This document shows positions 1-8,488 of a DNA stretch of 44,312 nucleotides, one piece after another (within the stretch, counting starts at the first letter, position 1; the number at the start of each line of letters is the position of its first letter). Made by a program: the position numbers and the translations under genes. A model generated the notes under the pieces. The model did not search any database. It was given only the letters and a program-made list of their open reading frames with translations, and was not told the origin of the DNA. The stretch is taken from the NCBI GenBank assembly GCA_035547055.1, contig DASZVN010000209.1, positions 1 through 44,312 on the forward strand, in the 5' to 3' direction. The DNA comes from DASZVN01 sp035547055 (GTDB lineage: Bacteria > Pseudomonadota > Alphaproteobacteria > Rhizobiales > Methylopilaceae).

Positions 1-80
1 CTTGGGCCGGGCATCCACGAGTTTGCGGCGCTTCCCTGGAGGAAGTCGTGGATGGCCGGGACAAGCCCGGCCATGACGGG
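1..80. repeat. Dispersed palindromic repeat, family A copy 1
   Basis: This intergenic repeat has outer arms CATCCACGA and TCGTGGATG. An inner hairpin, GGCCGGGA-CAAG-CCCGGCC, sits in the right half. Related copies lie near 2.9, 16.0, 18.8, 21.6, 27.5, 37.5 and 43.6 kb, always between genes. The left end may be cut by the window edge. Confidence 0.85.
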
Positions 81-96
81 CTGCGTCGGCTCCCTC

Positions 97-189
97 GTCA
101 TTGCGAGGAGCGCAGCGACGAAGCAATCCAGAGGCGACAAGCGCGGCGCTCGCGGCCTCTGGATTGCTTCGCTTCGCTCGCAATGACGG
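97..189. repeat. Dispersed palindromic repeat, family B copy 1
   Basis: The repeat starts GTCATTGCGAGGAGCG and ends in the inverse, CGCTCGCAATGACGG. Inside are a second pair of arms, GAAGCAATCCAGAGGC and GCCTCTGGATTGCTTC, so the unit can fold into one long stem. Full copies recur at 33.49 kb and 42.52 kb. It directly precedes the first transporter gene, so its right end may lie in that gene's leader. Confidence 0.85.
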
Positions 190-205
190 CGAGGGCGGCG
201 CATCC

Positions 206-1750
206 ATGACCGAGCCGCTGCTCAGCCTGACCGGCATCACCAAGGCGTTTCCCGGCACGCTCGCGAACGACCGGGTCGACCTTGCGATCAAGGCCGGCGA
301 GATCCACGCGCTCCTCGGCGAGAACGGCGCCGGCAAGTCGACGCTGGTCAAGATCATCTACGGCGTGCTCCAGCCCGACGCCGGCGAGATCCGCTGGAAC
401 GGCCAGCCGGTCCGCATCGCGAGCCCGAGCCACGCCCGCCAGCTCGGCATCGGCATGGTGTTCCAGCACTTCTCGCTGTTCGAGGCGCTGACCGTCGCCG
501 AGAACATCGAGCTCGGCATCAACGACCCCAGGCTCCGCCGCGGCCTTCGTGCCAGGATCGTCGACATCTCGCGCGCCTACGGCCTGCCGCTGGAGCCGGA
601 CCGTCACGTCCACGACCTCTCGGTCGGCGAGCGCCAGCGCATCGAGATCGTGCGCTGCCTGCTCCAGCAGCCGAAGCTCCTCATCATGGACGAGCCGACC
701 TCCGTGCTGACGCCGCAGGAGGTCGAGAAGCTGTTCGAGACGCTGCGCCGCCTTGCCGCCGAGGGATGCGCCATCCTCTACATCTCGCACAAGCTCGAGG
801 AGATCCGCGCGCTGTGCGAGCGGGCGACGATCATGCGGCTCGGCCGCGGCGTCGCCGAGTGCGATCCGCGCAAGGAAACCGCGCACCGCCTCGCCGAGCT
901 CATGATCGGCACCGAGCTGAAGCCGCCGATGGCCCGCGCCGCGGCGGCCGGCGGTGCGCCGGTGCGCCTCAGGGTCGAGCGCCTGACGCTGAAGTCCGAC
1001 CGCCGCTTCGGCACCGACCTCGCCGATATCGCCTTCGCCGTGAAGAGCGGCGAGATCCTCGGCATCGCCGGCATCGCCGGCAACGGCCAGACCGAATTGA
1101 CCGAGGCGCTGTCGGGCGAGGTCGCCGCGCCGCGGCGGGAGGCCATCGTGATCGACGGCGAAGCGGTCGGGCGGCGGCGGACGCGGCGGCGCCGCACCCT
1201 CGGCGGCTGCTTCGTCCCCGAGGAGCGCAACGGCCACGGCGCCGTCGTCGGCATGACGCTGTCGGAGAACGCCTTCCTCTCGGGCTATATCCGCCGTGCG
1301 CTCGTCCGCAGCGGGGTGATCGACCAGGGCCGCACCCGCGCCTTCGCAACCGACGTGATCGGCCGCTTCGACGTCCGCACCACCGGGCCCGCGGCCGAGG
1401 CACGCTCGCTCTCGGGCGGCAACCTCCAGAAATTCGTGGTCGGCCGCGAGATCCTCCAGGATCCCAAGGTGCTGGTGGTGAGCCAGCCGACCTGGGGCGT
1501 CGACGCCGGCGCCGCCGCGGCGATCCACCAGGCGATCCTGGAGCTCGCGGGGCGCGGCGCGGCGGTGGTGGTGATCTCGCAGGATCTCGATGAGATCTTC
1601 GCCTTGTGCGATACAATCGCGGTGATTGCGAACGGGCGGCTGTCGCCGCCGAGGCCGATTGCCGAGACCACGCTGGCCGAAGTCGGCCTCCTGATGGGCG
1701 GCACGCATGCGGAAGCCGGCGGAGACCGGCCGGGAGGACCACCTGCTTAG
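206..1750 (+). CDS. Nucleoside-type ABC importer, double-domain ATPase (YufO/NupO-like)
   Basis: The 514-residue protein has two ABC ATPase halves and would power uptake through the two permeases that follow. The first half has Walker A GENGAGKS at about residues 38-45, the signature LSVGERQ near 137, and Walker B LLIMDEP near 160. The second half has a degenerate Walker A (GNGQTE, near 295), a good signature LSGGNLQ near 400, and SQPTWGVD where Walker B would end in DEP. This asymmetry is usual for the RbsA/YufO/MglA class and is not damage. The ATG at 206 is chosen because the upstream in-frame sequence is repeat DNA. The last 44 bases overlap the next gene. The BMP-type binding protein downstream points to nucleosides or purines; the substrate is inferred. 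Confidence 0.93.
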   Translation: MTEPLLSLTGITKAFPGTLANDRVDLAIKAGEIHALLGENGAGKSTLVKIIYGVLQPDAGEIRWNGQPVRIASPSHARQLGIGMVFQHFSLFEALTVAENIELGINDPRLRRGLRARIVDISRAYGLPLEPDRHVHDLSVGERQRIEIVRCLLQQPKLLIMDEPTSVLTPQEVEKLFETLRRLAAEGCAILYISHKLEEIRALCERATIMRLGRGVAECDPRKETAHRLAELMIGTELKPPMARAAAAGGAPVRLRVERLTLKSDRRFGTDLADIAFAVKSGEILGIAGIAGNGQTELTEALSGEVAAPRREAIVIDGEAVGRRRTRRRRTLGGCFVPEERNGHGAVVGMTLSENAFLSGYIRRALVRSGVIDQGRTRAFATDVIGRFDVRTTGPAAEARSLSGGNLQKFVVGREILQDPKVLVVSQPTWGVDAGAAAAIHQAILELAGRGAAVVVISQDLDEIFALCDTIAVIANGRLSPPRPIAETTLAEVGLLMGGTHAEAGGDRPGGPPA

Positions 1751-2870
1751 GCTCGAGCCGCGCGGCCTGCACTCGACGGCGTGGGCGATCGCCTCGCCGC
1801 TGCTCGCGATCGTGCTCACGGTCGTGACCACCGGGATCATCTTCCTGGTGCTCGGCCGCGCCCCGGGCCAGGCGCTCTACACCTTCCTGATCTCGCCGCT
1901 GACGACGCCGACCGGCCTGCCCGAGCTCCTGGTCAAGGCGGCGCCGCTGGTGATGATCGGCGTCGGCATCGCCCTCGCGGTGCGGGCCAATGTCTGGAAC
2001 ATCGGCGCGGAGGGCCAGTACACCGTCGGCGCCATCCTCGGCGGCTGGCTCGGCCTGACCTTCCCGAACTGGCCGCCGGTGGTGCTGTTTCCGGCGATGA
2101 TGGTGCTCGGCGTGATCGGCGGGATGGCCTGGGCGGCGATCGTCGCCGCGCTCCGGACGCGCTTCAACGCCAACGAGATCCTGACCAGCCTGATGCTGAC
2201 CTACGTGGCGCAGCTTCTCCTGATCTATCTCGTCTCGGTGCCGCTGCGGGACCCGCAGGGCTACGGCTTCCCGCAGAGCGCGATGTTCTCCGACGCCGCG
2301 AGCGACCCGATCCTTTTCGCCGGCACCCGCGTCCATCTCGGGGTGGCGCTGGCGCTGGTGGTCGCGGTGCTCGGGTGGCTCTTCCTCGGCCGCACCCTTC
2401 CGGGCTTTGCGGTCCGGGTCCAGGGCGAGGCGCCCAGGGCGGCCCGCTTCGCCGGCTTCAGCGAGAACCGGCTGGTGTGGCTGGTGCTCCTCATCTCGGG
2501 CGGGCTCGCCGGGCTCGCCGGCCTGTTCGAGGTGGCCGGCCCGGTCGGCCAGCTCACGCCGCACATCTCGCCGGGCTACGGCTTCACCGCGATCATCGTG
2601 GCTTTCCTCGGCCGCCTGAACCCGCTCGGGGTGGTGCTGGCGGGGCTGCTGCTGGCGCTGTCCTATCTCGGCGGCGACGCCGCCCAGATCGACCTCAAGC
2701 TGCCCAACGCGGTGACCGGCATCTTCCAGGGCGTGCTGCTGTTCTTCCTGCTCGGCTGCGACACGCTGATCCTCTACCGCATCCGCTTCGGCCGCCGGCG
2801 GGTGGCCGAGGCGGGGAGGGCGACGCCGGTCACGGGCGGCGGCGCGGTATCGCGCGAGGCCGGGGAATGA
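1707..2870 (+). CDS. Nucleoside-type ABC importer, permease 1 (YufP-like)
   Basis: This 387-residue inner-membrane protein of the BPD_transp_2 (LivH/RbsC-like) permease family has about ten hydrophobic segments. Landmarks are NVWNIGAEGQYTVGA near residues 95-109 and FNANEILTSLMLTYVAQLL near 153-171, both typical of the YufP/NupP branch. The gene starts inside the ATPase gene (44-base overlap), implying translational coupling. The C-terminus ends in a basic stretch (RIRFGRRR) and a low-complexity tail. A family A repeat separates it from the second permease. It probably forms a heterodimeric channel with that permease. Confidence 0.92.
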   Translation: MRKPAETGREDHLLRLEPRGLHSTAWAIASPLLAIVLTVVTTGIIFLVLGRAPGQALYTFLISPLTTPTGLPELLVKAAPLVMIGVGIALAVRANVWNIGAEGQYTVGAILGGWLGLTFPNWPPVVLFPAMMVLGVIGGMAWAAIVAALRTRFNANEILTSLMLTYVAQLLLIYLVSVPLRDPQGYGFPQSAMFSDAASDPILFAGTRVHLGVALALVVAVLGWLFLGRTLPGFAVRVQGEAPRAARFAGFSENRLVWLVLLISGGLAGLAGLFEVAGPVGQLTPHISPGYGFTAIIVAFLGRLNPLGVVLAGLLLALSYLGGDAAQIDLKLPNAVTGIFQGVLLFFLLGCDTLILYRIRFGRRRVAEAGRATPVTGGGAVSREAGE

Positions 2871-2897
2871 TGAGCGGGCGCGCCGTCTGGCACCGCC

Positions 2898-2990
2898 GTC
2901 ATGCCCGGCCCTGGGCCGGGCATCCCCGAGTCTTGGACGCCGCCCCGGAGGAAGTCGTGGATGGCCGGGGCAGGCCCGGCCATGACGGGG
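2898..2990. repeat. Dispersed palindromic repeat, family A copy 2 (inside an operon)
   Basis: The repeat has arms GTCATGCCCGGCC and GGCCCGGCCATGAC around the conserved CGTGGATGGCCGGGG core. It lies between two co-directional permease genes of one transporter, so it would be transcribed within the operon mRNA. Confidence 0.85.
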
Positions 2991-3027
2991 AGTGCATGAA
3001 CGTGTCGATCGGTGGGGGCGCGCGCCC

Positions 3028-3951
3028 ATGAGCTTCGCGTTCACGAGCTTCGTCCTCAGCGTCATCGTGTCCTCGACGCCGCTCCTGCTTGCCGCGACCG
3101 GCGAGCTCGTCGCCGAGCGCTCGGGCGTGCTCAACCTCGGCGTCGAGGGCATGATGCTGATCGGCGCGGTCTCCGGCTTCGCCGTGATGGTGGTGACCGG
3201 CAGCCCGGTGCTCGCGGTCCTCGCCGCGGCCGTGGGCGGCATGGTGATGGCGCTGATCTTCGCCGTGGTCTCGCTCGGCTTCCTCGCCTCGCAGGTGCCG
3301 ACCGGGCTCGCGCTCACGATCTTCGGCACCGGGCTCAGCGCGCTGGTCGGCTCGGGCTATGTCGGCGTCGCGGTGCCGCGGCTGCCCAAGCTGCACGTTC
3401 CGGGGCTCAGCGACATTCCCTTCGTCGGCCCGGTGGTGTTCGGGCAGGATGCGCTGGTCTATCTCAGCTTCGCCGCGGTCGTCGGCGTCTGGTTCTTCCT
3501 CAACCGGAGCCGCGCCGGGCTGATCCTCCGCGCGGTCGGCGACAGCCACGACGCCGCCCACGCCATCGGCTATCCGGTGGTGCGCATCCGCTATCTCGCG
3601 ACGCTGTTCGGCGGCGCCATGGCCGGGCTCGGCGGCGCCTACATGTCGCTCGCCTACAATTCGAGCTGGGCCGAGAACATGACCGCGGGCCGCGGCTGGA
3701 TCGCGCTGGCGCTGGTGGTGTTCGCGACGTGGCGGCCGTTCTGGCTCGTGGTCGGCGCCTATCTGTTCGGCGCCATCATGTATTTCTCGCTCTACGTCCA
3801 GGGCGTCGGCATCCCGGTGCCCTCGCCCTTCGTGTCGATGCTGCCTTATCTCGCGACGGTCCTGGTGCTGGTGCTGATCTCGCGCGACAAGACCCGCATC
3901 CGGCTGAACGCGCCGGCCTGCCTGGGCCGGCCCTTCCATGCGGCGGGCTGA
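3028..3951 (+). CDS. Nucleoside-type ABC importer, permease 2 (YufQ-like)
   Basis: This 307-residue multi-spanning permease is the partner of the 1707 gene. The N-terminal part carries LVAERSGVLNLGVEGMMLIG (about residues 31-50), the hallmark of the second permease in BMP-linked importers. A GGTGGGGG ribosome-binding sequence lies at 3011-3018. The ATG at 3028 is preferred over the in-frame ATG at 2992, which abuts the repeat and adds a non-hydrophobic leader. The C-terminus is short and polar. The binding protein follows 75 bases downstream, so the operon order is ATPase, permease, permease, binding protein. Confidence 0.92.
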   Translation: MSFAFTSFVLSVIVSSTPLLLAATGELVAERSGVLNLGVEGMMLIGAVSGFAVMVVTGSPVLAVLAAAVGGMVMALIFAVVSLGFLASQVPTGLALTIFGTGLSALVGSGYVGVAVPRLPKLHVPGLSDIPFVGPVVFGQDALVYLSFAAVVGVWFFLNRSRAGLILRAVGDSHDAAHAIGYPVVRIRYLATLFGGAMAGLGGAYMSLAYNSSWAENMTAGRGWIALALVVFATWRPFWLVVGAYLFGAIMYFSLYVQGVGIPVPSPFVSMLPYLATVLVLVLISRDKTRIRLNAPACLGRPFHAAG

Positions 3952-4026
3952 TTCGGGATAGAGTGGAAGCGTCGCCGGCGGCCGGCGTCACGACCGCGGA
4001 ACGGGGTGGATACGGGAGAGGCTTCG

Positions 4027-5118
4027 ATGACGATGGATCGCAGGACGTTCAACAAGCTCTTGGGCGCCGGCGCCTTCGCCGGCGCGGCGCCGGCCCTGAT
4101 CGGCCGCGCCGCGGCGGCCGGCCCGGTCAAGGCGGCGTGGATCTATGTCGGCCCGGTCGGCGACTACGGCTACAGCTACCAGCACGACCAGGGCCGCAAG
4201 CTGGTCGAGGAGAAGCTCGGCGACAAGGTCAAGACCAGCTTCGTCGAGAACGTCCCCGAAGGCGCCGACACCGAGCGTGTCCTGGTCGAGCTCGCCAACA
4301 AGGGCAACGACATCATCTTCGCGACCTCGTTCGGCTTCATGAACCCGACCGTCGCCGCGGCGAAGCGCTTCCCCAACGTGAAGTTCGAGCACGCCACCGG
4401 CTACAAGCGCGCCAAGAACCTCGCCACCTACAACATCCGCTTCTACGAGGGCCGCTTCGTCCAGGGCGTCATCGCCGGCCATCTCTCGAAGAGCGGCATC
4501 ATCGGCTATGTCGGCGCCGTGCCGATTCCCGAGGTCATCATGGGCGTGAACGCGTTCCTGCTCGGCGCGCGCAGCGTCAATCCCAAGATCCGCTCGAAGT
4601 TCATCCTCATCAACACCTGGTACGACCCCGGCAAGGAAGGCGATGCCGCCAAGGCGATGATCGACCAGGGCGCCGACGTCATCACCCAGCACACCGATTC
4701 GCCCGCGGCGATGCAGGCCGCGGCGAACCGCGGGGTGAAGGCCTTCGGCCAGGCCACCGACATGATCAAGTTCGCCCCGAAGGACCAGCTCACCGCCTCG
4801 GTCGACAACTGGGGGCCCTATTACGTGGACCGCGTCCGGATGGTGATCGACGGCACCTGGAAGTCGACCGACGTGTGGGGCGGCTTCAAGGCCAAGATGC
4901 TGGAGATGGCGCCGTTCCGGAACATGCCCGACGACGTCGCCAAGGCCGCGCAGCAGACCGTCGACGACATCGCCAGCGGCAAGATCCTGCCGTTCAAGGG
5001 CCCGCTCAAGGACCAGAGCGGCAAGGAGCGCGTCGCCGCCGGCTCGTCGCTCCCCGACGACAAGATCGCCTCGATGGACTGGCTGGTCGAGGGCGTCGAG
5101 GGCAAGCTGCCGAGCTGA
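4027..5118 (+). CDS. BMP-family substrate-binding protein (BmpA/PnrA-like), Tat-exported
   Basis: The 363-residue periplasmic or lipid-free binding protein belongs to the BMP (basic membrane protein/Med/PnrA) family, whose characterised members bind nucleosides. The N-terminus reads DRRTFNKLLGAG followed by an Ala-rich hydrophobic run ending at AAAAG, a twin-arginine signal (RRxFxK). The mature protein opens with KAAWIYVGPVGDYGYSYQHDQG, the family's first strand and ligand loop, and later has the YDPGKEGDAAKAMIDQGADV segment. GGGAGAGG at 4014-4021 supports the ATG at 4027; GTG 4006 and ATG 4033 are in-frame alternatives. It closes the importer operon and is followed by a likely terminator. 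Confidence 0.93.
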   Translation: MTMDRRTFNKLLGAGAFAGAAPALIGRAAAAGPVKAAWIYVGPVGDYGYSYQHDQGRKLVEEKLGDKVKTSFVENVPEGADTERVLVELANKGNDIIFATSFGFMNPTVAAAKRFPNVKFEHATGYKRAKNLATYNIRFYEGRFVQGVIAGHLSKSGIIGYVGAVPIPEVIMGVNAFLLGARSVNPKIRSKFILINTWYDPGKEGDAAKAMIDQGADVITQHTDSPAAMQAAANRGVKAFGQATDMIKFAPKDQLTASVDNWGPYYVDRVRMVIDGTWKSTDVWGGFKAKMLEMAPFRNMPDDVAKAAQQTVDDIASGKILPFKGPLKDQSGKERVAAGSSLPDDKIASMDWLVEGVEGKLPS

Positions 5119-5141
5119 GGCGCTCCCGCCGGGACGGCACG

Positions 5142-5166
5142 AACGGCCGGGCTCGCCCCGGCCGTT
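5142..5166 (+). terminator. Probable intrinsic terminator after the BMP gene
   Basis: A perfect 10-bp stem (AACGGCCGGG / CCCGGCCGTT) with a five-base loop sits 23 bases after the stop codon. It is followed by the pyrimidine-rich TCGTCTTGTG. The T run is weak, so termination efficiency is uncertain. Confidence 0.6.
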
Positions 5167-5239
5167 TCGTCTTGTGCCGCCGCGATTCGCTTGATGCGAA
5201 ACTTGCACTAGCATCGGGCCATCGCGAGCGGGGCGGGCC

Positions 5240-5674
5240 ATGGCGCTGAAGGTCGAGCTGAAGCCGGGGGAGCGCATCATCCTCGGCCAGTGCGTCGTCA
5301 CCAACGGCGACCAGCGCACCCGCCTCACCGTCGAGGGCGAGATGCCGGTCCTCCGCGAGAAGGACATTCTGACGCCGCGGACCGCGGACACCCCGGCGAA
5401 GCGGCTCTATCTCGCGGTTCAGCTCATGTATCTGTCGGCCGCGCCGGCCAAGCTCGTCGGCGACTACAGCCGCCTCGCGCGCGACTTCCTCCTCGCCGCG
5501 CCGTCGAGCGGGCCGATCCTCGTCCGTATCGATAACGAGATCTTAAGGGGCAGGCTCTACAAAGCGTTAAGGGCGGCGCGGGACCTCGTCGCCTACGAGG
5601 GGGAGCTTCTCGATCATGCAAGAGGCGGCACAGGCTTACGCGCGCACGGCACAGAAGACGGCGGGCCCGCGTGA
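5240..5674 (+). CDS. flbT: Flagellin mRNA regulator FlbT
   Basis: The 144-residue protein starts MALKVELKPGERIILGQCVV and matches FlbT throughout, including the REKDILTPRTADTPAKRLYLAVQLMYL core (about residues 39-65). In Caulobacter, FlbT binds the 5' leader of flagellin mRNA and lowers its stability until the hook is complete. The length is normal for the family. The 3' end overlaps flaF by 59 bases, so the two are surely co-translated. No other flagellar gene lies in the window. A possible promoter (TTCGCT-N17-TAGCAT) ends at the AGCAT about 25 bases upstream, but it is weak. Confidence 0.95.
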   Translation: MALKVELKPGERIILGQCVVTNGDQRTRLTVEGEMPVLREKDILTPRTADTPAKRLYLAVQLMYLSAAPAKLVGDYSRLARDFLLAAPSSGPILVRIDNEILRGRLYKALRAARDLVAYEGELLDHARGGTGLRAHGTEDGGPA

Positions 5675-5990
5675 GCTCGAGGCGCAGCTCTTGCTGCGCG
5701 CGGCGACGCAGTTGCAGGCCGTCGCCGACGGCACCCTGACCGACAACGCCGACGTCCTGACCGCCATCCGCTACAACCGCAAGCTCTGGACCATCCTGGT
5801 CAGCTCGGCGACCGCCGAATCGAACCCGCTGCCGGCCGCGATCAAGCAGAGCGTCGGCAAGCTCGGCGTGTTCATCCTGAGCCATTCGCTCCGGCTCGAG
5901 ATGCAGCCGGCCCGCGAGCGCGTGCACGTCCTCGTCAACATCAATCGCGAGGTCGCCGCCGGACTCCGCAGCGCCGCGCCCGCGGCCTGA
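5616..5990 (+). CDS. flaF: Flagellin synthesis regulator FlaF
   Basis: This 124-residue FlaF-family protein acts opposite to FlbT and is needed for flagellin translation and secretion in alphaproteobacteria. It begins MQEAAQAYARTAQKTAGPRE, typical of the family, and contains ALTAIRYNRKLWTILVSS-like sequence near residues 49-66. The start lies within flbT, with AGGGGGAG about ten bases upstream. It is a small helical cytoplasmic protein with no membrane segment or signal peptide. Confidence 0.94.
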   Translation: MQEAAQAYARTAQKTAGPRELEAQLLLRAATQLQAVADGTLTDNADVLTAIRYNRKLWTILVSSATAESNPLPAAIKQSVGKLGVFILSHSLRLEMQPARERVHVLVNINREVAAGLRSAAPAA

Positions 5991-6010
5991 GAGGGCGCCG
6001 CCCGCGGTTG

Positions 6011-6045
6011 CGTAGGGTGGGCATGCCGCGGCGTGCCCACGAACT
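6011..6045. repeat. Short palindromic repeat, family D copy 1
   Basis: The unit is GTAGGGTGGGCATGCC followed by GGCGTGCCCACGAA, a small hairpin. Similar units lie near 13.05, 16.07, 19.68, 27.59 and 38.25 kb. Confidence 0.75.
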
Positions 6046-6075
6046 CCCGGGGTTCTCCCGATCGGCCTCGCGGCT

Positions 6076-6165
6076 GCGATCCCGGACGCGCGAAGCGCGA
6101 TCCGGTCGCATGCGCCGTTCTCAACCCGGATCCCGGCTCTCCGCGCCGCTCTGGCGGGGATGACG
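6076..6165. repeat. Dispersed palindromic repeat, family C copy 1
   Basis: The repeat begins with the GATCCCGGACGCGCGAAGCGCGATCC hairpin region and ends TCTGGCGGGGATGACGGG after ACCCGGATCCCGGCTC. It lies between the convergent ends of flaF and the RNA methyltransferase gene. Other copies are near 8.37, 12.33, 20.65 and 37.40 kb. Confidence 0.8.
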
Positions 6166-6188
6166 GGACGGCCGATCCCGTACCGGCG

Positions 6189-7001
6189 TCAGGTCGGCTC
6201 GTCCTCCACCGGCGGCAGCACGCGGCGTTCCTTGCGGCGGCCGCGGTCGCGGCGGCCTTCCTCCAGCGCCTCGACGATGCCGTGGAGCGTGCGGAGGTCC
6301 TGCGCCGACAGGCCGATGCGGTGGAAGATGTTGCGGAGGTTCCGCACCATCACCGGGCGGCGGCTCGCGGGATGGAAGAAGCCGACCTGATCGAGCGCGC
6401 CTTCGAGATGGGCGAAGAAGGCGAGGAGCTCGGCCTTTTCCGCCAGCGGCCAGCGCTCCGGCATCGCGAAGGGCAGGGGCGCGTCGGCGGCCTTCAGCCA
6501 TTCGTTGGACGCGAGCAGCACGGCCTGGGCGAGGTTCAGGCTGGCGAAGGCCGGGTTGACCGCGAAGGTGAGGATGCGGTCGCAGAGCGCGACCTCGCCG
6601 TTCTCGAGCCCGGTGCGCTCGGGGCCGAACACGATGCCGGCGCGCCGCCCGGCGGCGATTTCGGCCCGCAGCGCCGGCATCGCGGCTGCGGGCCCCTCGA
6701 CCGGCTTGGCCTGGCCGCGTTCGCGCGCCGTGGTGGCATAGACCAGCCCGAGATCGCCGATCGCCTCCGCCAGCGTCGGGAAGATCCGCGCCGCCGCCAG
6801 CACGGCGCCGGCGCCGGCGGCGAGCGCCGTCGCCTCGGGATCGTCGGGCGTCGCGCGCGGCGCGACCAGCCGCATCTCCGTCAGCCCGAAATTCATCATC
6901 GCACGGGCCGCGGCGCCGAGATTCTGCGCGAGCTGCGGCCGCACCAGCACCACCGCCGGCCCGCCACCCAACGCCGTTCGCGAATGATCCGTCCCCGCCA
7001 T
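6189..7001 (-). CDS. SPOUT-family RNA 2'-O-methyltransferase (TrmJ-like)
   Basis: The 270-residue protein is a SpoU/TrmH-class (SPOUT) methyltransferase close to TrmJ, which methylates the 2'-OH of tRNA residue 32. Motif 1 is visible as VLVRPQLAQNLGAAARAMMNFG (about 19-40). Motif 2 is GIVFGPERTGLENGEVALCD (about 120-139), and motif 3 is NPAFASLNLAQAVLLASNEW (about 146-165), carrying the trefoil-knot SAM site. The C-terminus is a charged tail (RRDRGRRKERR). The start at 7001 is chosen because the longer frame runs over the divergent icd leader. TrmJ rather than a paralogue is an inference from length and motif 2. Confidence 0.88.
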   Translation of the reverse strand: MAGTDHSRTALGGGPAVVLVRPQLAQNLGAAARAMMNFGLTEMRLVAPRATPDDPEATALAAGAGAVLAAARIFPTLAEAIGDLGLVYATTARERGQAKPVEGPAAAMPALRAEIAAGRRAGIVFGPERTGLENGEVALCDRILTFAVNPAFASLNLAQAVLLASNEWLKAADAPLPFAMPERWPLAEKAELLAFFAHLEGALDQVGFFHPASRRPVMVRNLRNIFHRIGLSAQDLRTLHGIVEALEEGRRDRGRRKERRVLPPVEDEPT

Positions 7002-7119
7002 GGAGCTCCTCGATTGCGCGCCGCGTCCCCGCCGCCTTGGCGCCCCTGCCGCGGCCATGGTAGAGGGGCGCGGGGCGCCCGTCCGACTGCCCAGCCTGCC
7101 GCGAAAGGACCACCGGTCG

Positions 7120-8337
7120 ATGGCCAAGATCAAGGTTGCGAATCCCGTCGTCGAGATGGACGGCGACGAGATGACCCGCATCATCTGGGAAGAGATCAAG
7201 AACAAGCTGATCCGGCCCTATCTCGACCTCGACCTCCAGTATTTCGACCTCTCGATCCAGCACCGCGACGAGACCGACGACCAGGTCACGATCGACGCCG
7301 CGAATGCGATCAAGGCCTGCGGCGTCGGCGTCAAATGCGCCACCATCACCCCCGACGAGGCCCGGGTGCGCGAGTTCGGGCTGAAGCAGATGTGGAAGTC
7401 GCCGAACGGCACCATCCGCAACATCCTCGGCGGCGTCATCTTCCGCGAGCCGATCATCTGCTCGAACGTGCCGCGCCTGGTGCCTGGCTGGACCAAGCCG
7501 ATCATCATCGGCCGCCACGCCTATGGCGACCAGTACCGCGCGACCGATTTCCTGGTGCCGGGCAAGGGCACGCTGACGCTGAAATGGGTCGGCGACAACG
7601 GGCAGGTGATCGAGCGGGAAGTCTTCAAGTTCCCGGATTCCGGCGTCGCGATGTCGATGTACAATCTCGACCAGTCGATCGTGGACTTCGCCCGCGCCTC
7701 GATGAACTACGCGCTGATGCGCGGCTATCCGCTCTATCTCTCGACCAAGAACACCATCGTGAAGGCCTATGACGGCCGCTTCAAGGACCTGTTCGAGCAG
7801 ATCTTCACGACCGAGTTCGCCGACAAGTTCAAGGCGGCCGGCCTGACCTATGAGCACCGCCTGATCGACGACATGGTGGCGGCGGCGCTGAAATGGTCGG
7901 GCGGCTATGTCTGGGCGTGCAAGAACTACGACGGCGACGTCCAGTCCGACACCGTGGCGCAGGGCTACGGCTCGCTCGGCCTGATGACCTCGGTCCTGAT
8001 GACGCCGGACGGCGACACCGTCGAGGCCGAGGCGGCGCACGGCACCGTCACCCGCCACTACCGCCAGCACCAGCAGGGCCGCGAGACCTCGACCAACTCG
8101 ACCGCCTCGATCTACGCCTGGTCGCGCGGCCTCGCCCATCGCGCCAAGCTCGACGGCAACGAGGCCCTGGCGCGCTTCGCCCAGGCGCTGGAGAAGGCGA
8201 CCGTCGGCACGATCGAATCGGGCAAGATGACCAAGGATCTGGCCCTGCTGGTCGGCCCCGACCAGCCCTGGCTGTCGACCACCGGCTTCCTCGACGCCAT
8301 CGACGCGAACCTCAAGGCCGAGATGGCGGTGGTGTAG
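7120..8337 (+). CDS. icd: NADP-dependent isocitrate dehydrogenase
   Basis: The 405-residue TCA-cycle enzyme converts isocitrate to 2-oxoglutarate with NADP. It is of the homodimeric eukaryote-like type common in alphaproteobacteria. It opens MAKIKVANPVVEMDGDEMTRIIWEEIK. The substrate-site sequence SPNGTIRNILGG (about 94-105) and the metal-site region with RLIDDMVAAALKWSGGYVWACKNYDGDVQSD (two Asp ligands, about 249-275) are intact. A start at 7000 would add 40 unconserved residues. GAAAGGAC at 7102-7110 supports the ATG at 7120. It is divergent from the methyltransferase, with 118 bases between start codons. Confidence 0.96.
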   Translation: MAKIKVANPVVEMDGDEMTRIIWEEIKNKLIRPYLDLDLQYFDLSIQHRDETDDQVTIDAANAIKACGVGVKCATITPDEARVREFGLKQMWKSPNGTIRNILGGVIFREPIICSNVPRLVPGWTKPIIIGRHAYGDQYRATDFLVPGKGTLTLKWVGDNGQVIEREVFKFPDSGVAMSMYNLDQSIVDFARASMNYALMRGYPLYLSTKNTIVKAYDGRFKDLFEQIFTTEFADKFKAAGLTYEHRLIDDMVAAALKWSGGYVWACKNYDGDVQSDTVAQGYGSLGLMTSVLMTPDGDTVEAEAAHGTVTRHYRQHQQGRETSTNSTASIYAWSRGLAHRAKLDGNEALARFAQALEKATVGTIESGKMTKDLALLVGPDQPWLSTTGFLDAIDANLKAEMAVV

Positions 8338-8365
8338 GAGGCTCGTCGTCCTGTGGGATGGCGGC

Positions 8366-8458
8366 TGTCATCCCGGACGCGCGCCGCGCGATCCGGCCGT
8401 GGCTCCGGGCGAACCCGGATCCCGGCGCTCCGCTTCGCTCCGGCGGGGATGACAGGGA
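8366..8458. repeat. Dispersed palindromic repeat, family C copy 2
   Basis: Arms GTCATCCCGGACGCGC and GGCGGGGATGACAGGG flank a GCGCGATCC...AACCCGGATCCCGG centre. It lies in the gap between the convergent ends of icd and bfr and could serve as a bidirectional transcription barrier. Confidence 0.82.
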
Positions 8459-8488
8459 CGGCGTTGCGGCGGGTTCGGCCGGGCCCGC

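Noticed and set aside
97..189. Repeats as a CRISPR array or attachment site
   Set aside because: The copies are scattered singly in intergenic gaps without regular spacers or cas genes, and no integrase is present.
1075..1520. Degenerate Walker motifs in the second half of the 206-1750 ATPase as a sign of a dead gene
   Set aside because: RbsA/YufO/MglA-class ATPases normally have an altered second nucleotide site.
3012..5249. A 745-codon open frame on the plus strand across permease 2 and the BMP gene
   Set aside because: It is a shadow frame in GC-rich DNA, with Arg/Gly-rich low-complexity translation and no family similarity. The other frame holds clear permease and BMP proteins.
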